Origin: Lachnospiraceae bacterium
GTDB taxonomy: Bacteria; Bacillota; Clostridia; Lachnospirales; Lachnospiraceae
Assembly (NCBI GenBank): GCA_015057435.1
Contig: SVEJ01000012.1
Location: forward strand, 1 to 64,000
Length of the DNA: 64,000 bases
Direction of reading: 5' to 3'
Shown here: positions 44,487-54,399 of the stretch, piece after piece
Layout: each line of letters opens with the position of its first letter
Position numbering within the stretch: the first letter of the stretch is position 1
The notes under the pieces: generated by a model
The model's database searches: none
Seen by the model: only the letters and a program-made list of their open reading frames with translations
Told to the model about the DNA's origin: nothing
Program-made: the position numbers and the translations under genes

Positions 44487-45082
44487 AGATACTTGTACTA
44501 TCAGATGAAGAGTCAAAATACTACTGGGATTATTTTGAGAAAAGCAAATTAGAAGATCTTGATCTTATTATTTCGTGCGGTGATTTAAAACCTGAATACC
44601 TGTCATTTTTGGCAACGTTTGCAAAAGTGCCTATTCTCTATGTACACGGCAATCACGATGGCAAATATAAAAAGACACCACCGGATGGATGCATCTGCAT
44701 TGAAGATACAATTTATGTATATAACGGCATCCGTATTATGGGACTTGGTGGTTCCATGCATTATAACGGAAGCGGTTTTCAGTATACGGAATCCGATATG
44801 AGATTTCGCGTTTTCAAAATGCTTGGAAAAATTCTATGGCATAGAGGAATTGATATTCTTGTCACACATTCACCGGCTTATCAATTCAATGATGCCGAAG
44901 ATATTCCACATATGGGATTTAAGGTATTCCGCACAATTTTAGACAAACTGAAACCAAAATACTTTTTGCATGGGCATGTACATTTAAGTTATAAATGGAA
45001 CCAGCAAAGAGAATGCAAATACAACGAACATACCACCGTAATTAACGGATATGAGCGGTATATATTTGAATATGAGGAATAA
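44483..45082 (+). CDS. calcineurin-like metallophosphoesterase
   Basis: The 199-residue enzyme has the two-metal phosphoesterase motifs: ILVLSDEE (D; the usual second-position His is replaced), IISCGDLKPEYL, YVHGNHDGKYK, LVTHSPAYQ and FLHGHVHLSY. Substrate is unknown (nucleotides, phosphodiesters or phosphoproteins are possible). It is translationally coupled to the ParB-like/BMP protein, so it may act on the nucleoside-related ligand that protein binds. Followed by a strong terminator. Confidence 0.85.
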   Translation: MKILVLSDEESKYYWDYFEKSKLEDLDLIISCGDLKPEYLSFLATFAKVPILYVHGNHDGKYKKTPPDGCICIEDTIYVYNGIRIMGLGGSMHYNGSGFQYTESDMRFRVFKMLGKILWHRGIDILVTHSPAYQFNDAEDIPHMGFKVFRTILDKLKPKYFLHGHVHLSYKWNQQRECKYNEHTTVINGYERYIFEYEE

Positions 45083-45086
45083 AAAC

Positions 45087-45124
45087 AAGAGGTCACGCAT
45101 ATGAAACGTGACCTCTTATTTTTT
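45087..45124. terminator. bidirectional terminator between phosphoesterase and alkD-like gene
   Basis: AAGAGGTCACG / CGTGACCTCTT (11 bp), 9-nt loop, then ATTTTTTATT on the + strand; convergent genes on both sides. Confidence 0.9.
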
Positions 45125-45125
45125 A

Positions 45126-45881
45126 TTATCTTTTCATCGTTTTTAATAAGTTCTTTACTTCATCCGTCGGAATCCTTGATTCCACAATCTTTTGAATTCC
45201 CTTGTTGTAGGTTCGATTATCTAAACTACTGATTTTTATGTATTCATAGGTATGATACGGATAACAGCAAAATGCTTCTGCAATAAGCCATGAAGCTGCC
45301 ATGGACGCATAGTAATCCGTGGTATCCACTTTATCTACCTGTGCTAATACTCGTTCCACATACAACCCGGCTTCCTCGGATACATTCTTCACATCTGCCG
45401 CATCCACCGTCCGAAGTCTCGGTATCTTCTTCCCATTCTTATCACATTTCAACAGATGCTGCATCATAATAATCAAAGCAACACGAACCTCGAATTCTTT
45501 ATGTGACTGCAGATAAGGCTCTATAAATTTCCAAGCACGTTCCCGATCCTTTTGAAAAATCTCCATTCCCATAAACACACTGTCGCAAACAGACCAGTTA
45601 TCCACTAACGGAATAAATGCCTCAATATATGGTAACATTTCATCCATATCCTTTGAGACATAACTTAGTACCATTCCCCGAAGCATTCTCTCCTCAAAAT
45701 AGAAATCTTCGTCTTCTATAGCTTCTTTCCAGTTTGACTTTGCGATTATTTTTGCTAATTGACGAAGCTGCGGTAACCGGATTCCCAACATATGTTTCAC
45801 ACCCGGTATTAATGCTGAAGAAAATTTCTGATAGTCATGCTCCGACATCGCTTCTAGTTTTTTTCGTATATCACTGTGCAA
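45126..45881 (-). CDS. DNA alkylation repair protein (AlkD-like HEAT-repeat glycosylase)
   Basis: AlkD-type glycosylases excise positively charged alkylated purines. The ~251-residue all-helical protein has YQKFSSALIPGVKHMLGIRLPQ, the FEERMLRGMV stretch, and DNWSVCDSVF with the conserved Asp-Trp-Asp pattern. The likely start is TTG at 45881, placed eight bases after GGGAG; the 20 upstream residues in the track are untypical. Identity to AlkD itself, as opposed to AlkC-like or inactive relatives, is not proven. Confidence 0.85.
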   Translation of the reverse strand: MHSDIRKKLEAMSEHDYQKFSSALIPGVKHMLGIRLPQLRQLAKIIAKSNWKEAIEDEDFYFEERMLRGMVLSYVSKDMDEMLPYIEAFIPLVDNWSVCDSVFMGMEIFQKDRERAWKFIEPYLQSHKEFEVRVALIIMMQHLLKCDKNGKKIPRLRTVDAADVKNVSEEAGLYVERVLAQVDKVDTTDYYASMAASWLIAEAFCCYPYHTYEYIKISSLDNRTYNKGIQKIVESRIPTDEVKNLLKTMKR

Positions 45882-45961
45882 GTAAACCGCTCCCTTCCAC
45901 TCGATAATCAACACTTTATAATGAAGAAAGGTGAAGTACAATACTTCACCCTTTCATCATT

Positions 45962-46456
45962 TTATTTTACAGTTACAGTAGATGCCCAATTTGCAAATTG
46001 AGGCTGATAATTTTGATACTCCGCTGTTTCACATCCGAACAGTACCAGCCAATAATCTGTTTCTGTCTCATAAAAAGCGGCATAAAATGATGTCGGCACC
46101 CCATTGGAAGTACCTGTAAATTCACAATAAGAGTGGTTCAAACCATCACGTACAAAAGCATTATCTGCACCTTCATAACTTTTCAATGCCAGAATCGCAT
46201 AACGATTTAACGAAGTAATATTAATGTTCGCATCTTTTATCTTTTGTTTTGAATCTTTTCCTGCTACAACAACAGCCTTTTTGTCCTTATAAACATATCC
46301 TCTTGGATCTGTCATTTTCTCAAAGTGGCTATTCAGCGTAATACTAAAATCACTCTCTGTAAACGTCATCTCTGTTGCCGGACCACAAGCTGTGCAAAAG
46401 CACATTAACATACAAGTACATACCATTACTGCAATTTTCTTAATATATCCTCTCAT
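45962..46456 (-). CDS. predicted lipoprotein
   Basis: The 164-residue protein has a signal peptide with lipobox CTAC (Cys about residue 24) and a mature beta-rich domain of ~140 residues with FTESDFSITLNSHFEKMTDP near its start and YWLVLFGCETAEYQNYQPQF toward the end. I do not recognise a named family. AGGAGT precedes the ATG. It follows the BspA-like LRR gene by 19 bases, so they form an operon. Confidence 0.75.
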   Translation of the reverse strand: MRGYIKKIAVMVCTCMLMCFCTACGPATEMTFTESDFSITLNSHFEKMTDPRGYVYKDKKAVVVAGKDSKQKIKDANINITSLNRYAILALKSYEGADNAFVRDGLNHSYCEFTGTSNGVPTSFYAAFYETETDYWLVLFGCETAEYQNYQPQFANWASTVTVK

Positions 46457-46475
46457 CTTATACTCCTCATTTCCT

Positions 46476-47753
46476 TTATCCTTGTTCTAAATCCTGTACT
46501 AATTCATCGTATCCATAAATTGTAATTTCTTCCCCGCCAATCTGTGTAACTTTGTATTCTTCATTTTCCATATGTAACTTTAGTTGTTTACACGGTGGAA
46601 TATCAAAAAAACCAAGGTCTACTGATTCAGCCGGTGTAATATCATAAAATTTCCCTTTGTATTTTATACGGTAACCTTTCACCTCTTTTCCAAGATATAA
46701 CGCATATACCACAACTTGTGAATCTGACATCTGTCGAGGTTGGACTAAAATCACGTTGTGTTCCTCGCCTGCCTTTTTTCTTCTTTCTATTTCTTTTGCT
46801 ATGTCACTCACAAAATGAGTCTGTGCTATGTGCGTGTCTGTTCCATAACACACTAACTTCAATTCCTGTAACATGCGAAATATAAATTTCACGTTATTGA
46901 GCATATCTTTTGGCATACACTTTCGTATCAACATAGAATATTCATTAATCACCCGAATCCGAAATGCTTCATTCAACTGAACACCAAGAGCATCATCAAA
47001 TTCCGGAACAAATCCCAATACAAACGATTGTACACTATGATATAGCGGACTCTCCTTCGGTATAACGCTTGCTATATCACCATTATAATTCTCGACATGC
47101 AATTCATCTGCATCATAGATTTGTAAATCTTTTAGCAACCGACATCCGGCAAATGAGTTGTCCATGTGGATATCAATTCTTTTATCTGCTCCATTATTAA
47201 ACAAACGAACCCGTTCAAGCGTTGCACATTCTTTAAACATTTCTCTCATATCCGTATCATTTTTCAAATAAATACTAGATAAATCTATTGCTGTAAGATT
47301 GGTGTTGGCAAACATCCCAACCATATTGGTACATCTTGATAAATTAATTGCACGCAAATCAATGTTTTCTAAAGCTGAGAATTCAAATGCAGACTCTGCT
47401 GTCTGTATATACACAGGTGCTTGAAATCCTTTCAACTCAACATGCTTGACACACGTTTTATACAACATATAATCGATATCAATCAAACTCGTAGAATGAT
47501 TCACAATCGTAATCGAATCCCATTCATCATACCCTTCTCTCAAAAGATACGGAACAGCCATAACACCTTGTGGCAACTCAATTACATTCTCTTTTCCAAT
47601 ATATCGAAGTACATCTGTCTGACGATCTTTGATATCTGCAAACGTGATGCAAAACTTCCTTGGATCATAGCTAAATTCACCAAGCATTCCCTTATAAAAT
47701 GCCACTTCCTCAAACAAGTTATTATCTAAACTGTTTTCAATAATTATCTCCAT
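46476..47753 (-). CDS. BspA-like leucine-rich repeat protein
   Basis: The 425-residue protein contains LRRs of the BspA/DUF285 type in the central part (ENIDLRAINLSRCTNMVGMF, then DMREMFKECATLERVRLF), where each repeat carries an 'MxxMF..C' pattern. Flanks are a ~100-residue N-terminal domain and a ~170-residue C-terminal domain without clear match. No signal peptide or membrane helix is visible, which is unusual for BspA-like proteins, normally on the surface, so this copy seems cytoplasmic. Start at 47753 follows GGAGG. Operon with the lipoprotein downstream. Confidence 0.68.
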   Translation of the reverse strand: MEIIIENSLDNNLFEEVAFYKGMLGEFSYDPRKFCITFADIKDRQTDVLRYIGKENVIELPQGVMAVPYLLREGYDEWDSITIVNHSTSLIDIDYMLYKTCVKHVELKGFQAPVYIQTAESAFEFSALENIDLRAINLSRCTNMVGMFANTNLTAIDLSSIYLKNDTDMREMFKECATLERVRLFNNGADKRIDIHMDNSFAGCRLLKDLQIYDADELHVENYNGDIASVIPKESPLYHSVQSFVLGFVPEFDDALGVQLNEAFRIRVINEYSMLIRKCMPKDMLNNVKFIFRMLQELKLVCYGTDTHIAQTHFVSDIAKEIERRKKAGEEHNVILVQPRQMSDSQVVVYALYLGKEVKGYRIKYKGKFYDITPAESVDLGFFDIPPCKQLKLHMENEEYKVTQIGGEEITIYGYDELVQDLEQG

Positions 47754-47868
47754 ATATAACCCTCCAATACACTGTAACCCGTTAACGAAATCAAAGACTT
47801 CTTCTCCGTTTTGCAACAGATATTTTAATTATATTATGCACCTTGAAGAACATCAAGTAAAAATACAA

Positions 47869-47903
47869 GAAACCTGATGTCAAATAATCTGACATCAGGT
47901 TTC
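47869..47903. terminator. terminator of glnN
   Basis: Perfect 14-bp stem GAAACCTGATGTCA / TGACATCAGGTTTC with 7-nt loop; downstream on the minus strand TTGTATTTTT. Confidence 0.8.
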
Positions 47904-47939
47904 TATAATAATTATCAATTATAAAGTGTTGTTCAAAAT

Positions 47940-50051
47940 TTACGCATAGAACAGCATATCTTCATACTGTGGGAATGGCCAATACTTCTTATCCACCAAA
48001 TCTTCAAGCTTATCTGCCGGCATTCGAACCGCCTCCATAGCCGGAACGACATCTGCATGGAAACACTTGGCTGCAGCTTCCATATCCTGCATTGCTCTGG
48101 CTTTATCATCGATTGCATCTAACACTTCAACTGCATCAACCAGATTCTTAAGCTCTGTTGTAATATTCGTAAGAATTGTCTCTTGCACAGACACATCCAT
48201 GCCCATAGCTTTGACTGCATTCGCGCCTTGTGCCAAATCTCCCGCATATTTCATAACTGCAGGAATAATCTGCTTTCTTGCCATATCAAGCATTGTCTTC
48301 GTTTCAATGTTAATCTGCTTTGCGTAATTTTCATAATAAATTTCCGCACGAGATTCCATCTCCACCTTATTGAGAATACCATACTTCTCAAACAACGCAA
48401 TATTCTCCGGATTCTTATAAGCTTCTACAGCATCTACCATAGATTTAATATTCGGCAGTCCTCTTCTTGCAGCTTCTTTTACCCATTCTTCTGAATAACC
48501 ATTACCATTGAACACAATTCTCTTATGTTTTCCGATTAATTCCTTAATCTTATCATGTACTGCCATTTCAAAATCGTCTGCCTGTTCTAATTCGTCCGCA
48601 ATCTGGCAAAGTGCATCTGCAACAATTGTGTTAATAACTGTATTCGGTGTTCCGGTTGACTGCGTCGAACCGACCATACGAAACTCAAATTTGTTACCTG
48701 TAAAAGCAAATGGAGATGTACGATTACGATCTGTTGCATCCTGTCTAAATGATGGTAATGTAGCAACACCTGACTCAAAACGCTTACCTTTAATTGAGCT
48801 TGTCGCCTCACCCGTAGTATCTAACTGTTCTAGCACATCATCTAACTGCTCTCCAAGATAAACCGAAATAATTGCAGGTGGTGCCTCATCTGCACCTAAT
48901 CTGTGGTCATTACCTGTTGCAGCAGCAGAAAGTCTAAGTAAATCCGCATGCTCATCCACAGCTTTCAAAATCGCTGTCAAAAATAACAAGAACTGAATGT
49001 TGTCATGTGGTGTCTTTCCCGGCTCTAGGAGATTTTGTCCTTCATCTGTACATAAAGACCAATTGTTATGCTTACCGGAACCATTTACTCCTGCAAATGG
49101 TTTCTCATGCAACAAACACGCAAGATCATGGCGTTCTGCAACTTTTTTCATCGTCTCCATAATCAGCTGATTGTGATCTGTACCAACATTCGTCGTACCA
49201 TAAACCGGCGCAAGTTCATGCTGACAAGGTGCAACCTCATTATGCTGTGTCTTAGCAGAAATACCAAGTTTCCACAACTCCACATTCAAATCATGCATAT
49301 AAGATAAAACTCTTGTCTTTACAGAACCAAAATAATGGTCATCTAATTCCTGGCCCTTTGGTGGCATTGCACCAAATAATGTTCTTCCTGTAAAAATCAA
49401 ATCTTTACGTTTTTCATAATCCTTTTTATCAATCAGGAAGTATTCCTGTTCTGCTCCCACATATGTAGTAACCTTCGTTGCTGTTGTATTGCCAAACAGA
49501 CGAAGAATTCGAAGTGTTTGCTTATTAATTGCTTCCATCGAACGAAGCAATGGTGTTTTCTTATCTAATGCTTCACCTGTATATGAAGAAAACGCTGTCG
49601 GAATACAAAGAATGGTACTTCCGTCCGGAGATTCCTTTAAAAATGCCGGTGAAGTACAATCCCATGCTGTATAACCACGCGCCTCATTCGTAGCACGAAG
49701 CCCCCCTGACGGGAATGAGGATGCATCGGGTTCTCCTTTAATTAATTCCTTTCCGGAAAATTCCAACATCACCTTACCATCACCGGTAGGATTAATAAAT
49801 GCATCATGTTTTTCTGCTGTAATACCTGTCATAGGTTGGAACCAATGTGTATAATGTGTTGCTCCATTCTCTACCGCCCAATCCTTCATTGCATTAGCAA
49901 CCGTATCTGCAATCGCAGGATTCAATTCTTTGCCGAGCTCTATTGTCTTTTGTAATTCCTTATAAACCGCCTTTGGTAAGCGTGCGCGCATCACATTGTC
50001 ATTAAAGACATTGGCGCCAAAAATTTCTGCAACATCAACTTTGTTATTCAT
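47940..50051 (-). CDS. glnN: glutamine synthetase type III
   Basis: GSIII makes glutamine from glutamate and ammonia with ATP. The ~703-residue length, far above the ~450 of GSI, and the motifs [53 protein letters not shown] and [13 protein letters not shown] identify type III, common in Bacteroidetes and Clostridia. Two ATGs stand in tandem after AAGGAG; the second (50051) has the better spacing. Its ~290-base leader region has a terminator-like hairpin, suggesting regulation by nitrogen at the RNA level. Confidence 0.96.
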   Translation of the reverse strand: MNNKVDVAEIFGANVFNDNVMRARLPKAVYKELQKTIELGKELNPAIADTVANAMKDWAVENGATHYTHWFQPMTGITAEKHDAFINPTGDGKVMLEFSGKELIKGEPDASSFPSGGLRATNEARGYTAWDCTSPAFLKESPDGSTILCIPTAFSSYTGEALDKKTPLLRSMEAINKQTLRILRLFGNTTATKVTTYVGAEQEYFLIDKKDYEKRKDLIFTGRTLFGAMPPKGQELDDHYFGSVKTRVLSYMHDLNVELWKLGISAKTQHNEVAPCQHELAPVYGTTNVGTDHNQLIMETMKKVAERHDLACLLHEKPFAGVNGSGKHNNWSLCTDEGQNLLEPGKTPHDNIQFLLFLTAILKAVDEHADLLRLSAAATGNDHRLGADEAPPAIISVYLGEQLDDVLEQLDTTGEATSSIKGKRFESGVATLPSFRQDATDRNRTSPFAFTGNKFEFRMVGSTQSTGTPNTVINTIVADALCQIADELEQADDFEMAVHDKIKELIGKHKRIVFNGNGYSEEWVKEAARRGLPNIKSMVDAVEAYKNPENIALFEKYGILNKVEMESRAEIYYENYAKQINIETKTMLDMARKQIIPAVMKYAGDLAQGANAVKAMGMDVSVQETILTNITTELKNLVDAVEVLDAIDDKARAMQDMEAAAKCFHADVVPAMEAVRMPADKLEDLVDKKYWPFPQYEDMLFYA

Positions 50052-50143
50052 CATCAATCTCCTTGTGCAACTGCCTCATATGATTACAGTTACAATTATT
50101 TTCTTACTTTATTCATCATTCACCTAGCTTATACTACCAGATT

Positions 50144-50174
50144 AAAAAAAGCAAGCGATTTTTTCTCTCGCGCT
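50144..50174 (-). promoter_or_regulatory. terminator-like hairpin in the region upstream of glnN
   Basis: Minus strand AGCGCGA...TCGCTTGCT with a short A-rich loop, followed by seven T residues, about 95 bases before the glnN start. It could terminate early transcripts (attenuation). I see no glutamine-riboswitch core. Remaining bases 50175-50299 are AT-rich with no clear feature beyond an ATTATTAAG-type short repeat. Confidence 0.35.
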
Positions 50175-50299
50175 ATAAAATTCAGCACTTTTCCTTAATA
50201 TTATTAAGTCATTTTCTATTTTTTGTACAATTTCCTAATGGTTTATATTGTTTTTCTTAAGATTGGGCTACTTTTTTCAAGAAATCTTTTCCATAATTT

Positions 50300-50336
50300 A
50301 ATAAGAGGTGGATTCATCAAGAATCCACCTCTTATT
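50300..50336. terminator. terminator of the flotillin gene
   Basis: Perfect 16-bp stem AATAAGAGGTGGATTC / GAATCCACCTCTTATT with a 5-nt loop, immediately after the flotillin stop codon on the minus strand. Confidence 0.88.
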
Positions 50337-50346
50337 ATAATCGCTC

Positions 50347-51906
50347 TTATTCTTCGATCGTATCATTCGCCGTAGCATCCTGCTCAGCCTGAACAACCGG
50401 GGTTACAACCTTCACCACAGTTGTATCCTTTTTATCATCTTTGTCTGTAATACCTGCAAGTTTCGTACCTGCAAAACTTGATAATAATACGGACGGATTA
50501 ATACCAAGACTATCGCCGACACCATCCATAATCTGTTTTAAAGAAGTCGTGACATCCTCTGTCAATTTTGCAGCATTACCGGAACCATACATCGTGATGG
50601 AATCAACATTGGCAAGTGGCGTAGCAACAGCCTGTGCCACCAATGGATACATCTGACAAAGCATTTCAATAATCGCTGCCTCACCATACTTCTGCATCGC
50701 TTCTGCCTTCTTATCAATACCGGCAGCCTCCGCTTCTGCCTTTGCCTGAATTGCTGCAGCTTCTGCTTCACCCTTCGCACGAATACCGGCAGCCTCTGCT
50801 TCCGCCTTTGCTCTAATTGCTTCTGCTTCCTGTTCCATTGCATACTTGACAGCTTCTGCCTTAATCTTTTGCGCTTCTGCTTCTTGTGCCTGCTCGTACT
50901 TTTGCGCTTCTGCTTCTTTTTGACGCTTATAAAGTTCAACATCCGCCATCTGTTGCTGCTTATATTTCTCTGCATCCGCCTGCTTACGAATATTCGCATT
51001 CAACGTCTGTTCCTGCACTTCCGCTTCTCTCATCTTAAGTTCAACTTCACGTTCCTGACGAGCGATATTGGCATTGGTTGCAGTAACCTCAATCGACTTA
51101 CGCTGTTCCTCTTCCTGAATCTTATACGCAGCATCTGCCTGAGCACGTTTTGTATCCTCTACCGTCTTAAGTTCAGCTTTCTTGATTGCCAATTCATTCT
51201 GCTTAATTGCAATCTCTGTCTCTGACATAACAGATGCATCATTTGCTTCCTTCTTTGCCTGTGCCTGTGCAATGGCAACGTCACGGTCTGCATTTGCTTT
51301 TGCAATAGAAGCATTCTTTTGAATCGCTGCCATATTATCCTGACCTAATGCCGGAATCAAATCATTCTGATCAATTACATGCTGAATATTACAAGAAATA
51401 ATCTCGATACCAAGACTATTCATGTCCTTCTGTGCCTTTTCCTGAACCTGATCACCAAATATCTTACGATCATTACAAAGTTCCTTCAAAGTAACGGTAC
51501 CAATAATCTCACGCATGTTACCCTGCAAAGAATCTACCAACGCTGTAATAATTCGATCTTCTTTCATATTAAGGAAGTTCGTCATAGCACGTTGTAAACC
51601 TTCCGGATCCGTCATCACGCGAACCTTCGCAACGGCATCAATATTAACACCGATAAAATCCAAAGTCGGAACAAAATCATCTGTTTTAATATCAATCGAA
51701 ATCTGCTTTAATAAAAGTTCATCCTTTCGCTCAAAAAATGGAAGTTTGAATCCCGCACGTCCGATTAATACCTTTGGTTCCTTTCTGATACCCGAAATAA
51801 CAAATGCTACATCAGGTGGTGCTTTCACATAACTTGCAAACATTATGATAATGGCAAGAATAACGATTAGAATAACCCACCAAAAATTAAGAATCAAACC
51901 TAACAT
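50347..51906 (-). CDS. flotillin-like SPFH-domain protein
   Basis: Flotillins organise ordered membrane microdomains. The 519-residue protein has an N-terminal membrane segment (LNFWWVILIVILAIIIMF), the SPFH/PHB domain (about 30-200), and a long coiled coil with Ala-Glu repeats (about 200-420; AEAEAAGIRAKGEAEAA) typical of FloT/YuaG, then a Gly/hydrophobic C-terminal segment. No NfeD partner is adjacent. Start at 51906 follows AGGAG; the 50 upstream residues in the track are not coding. Confidence 0.93.
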   Translation of the reverse strand: MLGLILNFWWVILIVILAIIIMFASYVKAPPDVAFVISGIRKEPKVLIGRAGFKLPFFERKDELLLKQISIDIKTDDFVPTLDFIGVNIDAVAKVRVMTDPEGLQRAMTNFLNMKEDRIITALVDSLQGNMREIIGTVTLKELCNDRKIFGDQVQEKAQKDMNSLGIEIISCNIQHVIDQNDLIPALGQDNMAAIQKNASIAKANADRDVAIAQAQAKKEANDASVMSETEIAIKQNELAIKKAELKTVEDTKRAQADAAYKIQEEEQRKSIEVTATNANIARQEREVELKMREAEVQEQTLNANIRKQADAEKYKQQQMADVELYKRQKEAEAQKYEQAQEAEAQKIKAEAVKYAMEQEAEAIRAKAEAEAAGIRAKGEAEAAAIQAKAEAEAAGIDKKAEAMQKYGEAAIIEMLCQMYPLVAQAVATPLANVDSITMYGSGNAAKLTEDVTTSLKQIMDGVGDSLGINPSVLLSSFAGTKLAGITDKDDKKDTTVVKVVTPVVQAEQDATANDTIEE

Positions 51907-52014
51907 AATATCCTCTCCTTTTCTCTTTTGAATTCGTTTCGGAATTATCCGACACGCATTTCTATTATAAACTCTTACAATAGAAGTTGCAATTTCAAAT
52001 AGTAAACAATTATA

Positions 52015-52047
52015 AAAAGAGAATTGGTTGCATTCCAATCCTCTTTC
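52015..52047 (-). terminator. terminator of the class V aminotransferase gene
   Basis: AAAGAGGATTGG / CCAATTCTCTTT (one mismatch) with 7-nt loop and TTTTTATAAT on the minus strand. Confidence 0.75.
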
Positions 52048-52065
52048 TAAAATCATGCAGCATTT

Positions 52066-53178
52066 TTACAAATAGACAATATCCTGTTTCAAATCGACTG
52101 CTAAGTCATGTAAAACCGCATTTAATGCTGTACATACTTCCTTCATATTCTTGTCTGTACAGTTGTAACCCATATGTCCGATACGAATCACTTCACCGGC
52201 CAACACATCAAAGGAGCCTGCGAGAAGAATATTGTAATCTTTTCTCATCTTATCTAATATTTGTTCCGCCGTAGCTCCCTTTGGTACCTGAAACACTGTG
52301 ACTGTATCAGAATATCCATTCCTCGCATACAAAGATATTCCCGCGCGTTTCAAAGCACTTCTGGTCTTTTGTGCAACTGTGTGATGTCTTTCCAAAAACT
52401 TATCATCCGCTTTTATATTTTCCAATGCCTGTCGCAACCCATATATATCACTTATTGGCATGGAATATGGAAACCACTTTTTCTCATAATAGCTGTCGAA
52501 CACAGTAAGGTTAGCATAGAATGATGCTATCTTGCTTTGCCTATTTTTCATGACACATTTTGCATCATCACTAATTGTTACCAATGTCAAACCAATCGGT
52601 GCCGAGATTGCTTTTTGTGAACCGCCGCAAAGGACATCTATCCCCCACTCATCTACTCGTACCTCATTACCAAACATTCCTGATACCGAATCAACCACAG
52701 TTAATATTCCATATCTTTTGAGTAATGGACAGATTTTATCAATCGGATTTAACATACCGCTTGGTGTGTCACAATGCACAACAGTTGCATATTTGAATCC
52801 TGAATTCTCCTTTAGATACGCTTGCAGCTGTTCTACATCTATCTCCTTCATATAGTCCGTCGTATATAATACCGCTTCCCCTCCATACATCGTCACAAAA
52901 TCCGCAAAACCTTTTCCAAACACACCATTATCTAGCACAAGTACTCTATCCCCTTGTTCTGTCAGGGATGCAACTGCTGCCTCTAAGCCAAGAATCCCTT
53001 CTCCGCTTAATATCAGACTTTCATTTTTTGTATGCAATAATTCACTATACAAATCACATGTCTCTTTGTAATATTCTACAAAATCCAAATCAAAATCAGG
53101 ATTTCCGGTTTCTAAGCTTCTCGCAATTCTAACATTTTCAGCAACCATCGTTGGTCCCGGTGTCATCATCATATACAT
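52066..53178 (-). CDS. class V aminotransferase (serine/alanine-glyoxylate type)
   Basis: The ~370-residue PLP enzyme begins MMMTPGPTMVAENVR, has SGEGILGLEAAVASL, VVDSVSGMFGNE and the PLP lysine in GGSQKAISAPIGL, a pattern of fold-type I class V enzymes such as alanine-glyoxylate, serine-pyruvate or 2-aminoethylphosphonate aminotransferases. Exact substrate cannot be told. Start at 53178 follows GGAG eight bases before. It is divergent from a MocR-type regulator, which often controls PLP-related genes. Confidence 0.85.
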   Translation of the reverse strand: MYMMMTPGPTMVAENVRIARSLETGNPDFDLDFVEYYKETCDLYSELLHTKNESLILSGEGILGLEAAVASLTEQGDRVLVLDNGVFGKGFADFVTMYGGEAVLYTTDYMKEIDVEQLQAYLKENSGFKYATVVHCDTPSGMLNPIDKICPLLKRYGILTVVDSVSGMFGNEVRVDEWGIDVLCGGSQKAISAPIGLTLVTISDDAKCVMKNRQSKIASFYANLTVFDSYYEKKWFPYSMPISDIYGLRQALENIKADDKFLERHHTVAQKTRSALKRAGISLYARNGYSDTVTVFQVPKGATAEQILDKMRKDYNILLAGSFDVLAGEVIRIGHMGYNCTDKNMKEVCTALNAVLHDLAVDLKQDIVYL

Positions 53179-53204
53179 ATTATCATCTCCATTCAAATTT
53201 TATA

Positions 53205-53233
53205 TTGGCATTTTAATCCGATTCTGATACTAT
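53205..53233 (+). promoter_or_regulatory. promoter of the MocR-pdxK unit
   Basis: TTGGCA (53205-53210), 17-nt spacer, TACTAT (53228-53233). It lies in the 90-base divergent gap shared with the aminotransferase gene. Confidence 0.55.
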
Positions 53234-53269
53234 GTATATATTCAAAAAAGGAGTTTTTTATATAACCAG

Positions 53270-54325
53270 ATGAAAGAAAAAAAATATTTCAATATATACA
53301 AAAGTATTAAAAAACAGATTCTATGCGGAGACTATAAACCCGGAACAAAACTACCGTCCAAGCGTCTTGCTGCGGATAAATTGGGGTGCAGTGTTATTAC
53401 AATAGAAGCCGCATACGATATGTTAGCAGATGAAGGTTACATTACCTCGAAAGAACGAAGCGGATATTATGTTAACCATATAGATATATCCGAATTATAC
53501 CCGAACAATTCCAATCAAGACGAATTGAATTATCTGCAAATACCTACAGTTGATTATACGATTCATGATTTTGAATATTCACTGTGGTTTAAGACCATTA
53601 GAAAGGTTATTGCTGAAAAAGGACAGGAACTATTTATCAAATCACCAAACATGGGATGTGCTATCCTTCGTAATGCAATATCTGATTATCTATATCATTA
53701 CAGAAACATGATTGCACAGCCTGCGCAGATTATTATCGGTTCCGGAGCAGAACAGCTATATGAGATTGTGGTAAAGACATTAGGCGCTTCTCTTACATAC
53801 GGAATTGAAGATCCTTCCTATCCACTTATTGAAGCGGTTTATCAAAATGCAGGAGTTAACATAAAAAAGCTAAAGATGGAACATGACGGTATTGCATCTT
53901 TTGCACTTTATGACGAATCAATCAATGTATTGCACGTTACGCCTTTTAAAAGCTACCCAACAGACATCACCATATCTGTCAAAAAGCGTTATGAATATCT
54001 TCAATGGGCATCCGACGGAAAGTATATTGTAGAAGATGATTTTAACAGCGAATTTTTCAAACCGGGACAACCAACGGAAACACTTTACTCCTTAGATAAC
54101 AACAATTCCGTTATCTATATTAATACCTTTTCCAAAAGTCTTTCACCCTCCATGCGAATCGGTTATATGATTCTTCCAGAACCGTTACTATCCATATATG
54201 AAGAACGACTTGGGATATTTTCCTGCTCTGTTCCTGTACTTGACCAATATATTCTGGCCGACTATATTTCCAGTGGTAATTTCGAGCGTCATCTTAACCG
54301 CATGCGCAGAAAGAAGCTATACTAA
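53270..54325 (+). pseudogene. MocR/PdxR-type GntR-aminotransferase regulator, C-terminally truncated
   Basis: The 351-residue ORF has an N-terminal GntR winged helix (IKKQILCGDYKPGTKLPSKR, LGCSVITIEAAYDMLADEGY) and a fold-type I aminotransferase-like domain with the PLP lysine in NTFSKSLSPSMRIGYM. MocR proteins are usually ~450-490 residues and continue about 95 residues past the RHLNRMRR helix; here a stop follows RRKKLY directly and only 74 bases remain before pdxK, so the C-terminal subdomain has been deleted. It may be inactive or a shortened regulator. The nearest Shine-Dalgarno (GGAG) is 16 bases upstream, unusually far. Such regulators (PdxR) sense PLP and control vitamin B6 genes. Confidence 0.72.
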
Positions 54326-54399
54326 CCCTTGCTTTTTTCGCACATTTGTACTATCTTAATAAAGAATTTACGTATATGAAATCTTAAAGGAATGAATTT

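Noticed and set aside
50869-51225. Leu/Phe-rich ORFs antisense to the flotillin coiled coil
   Set aside because: Produced by the repetitive Ala-Glu-Lys codons on the opposite strand; no start signals.
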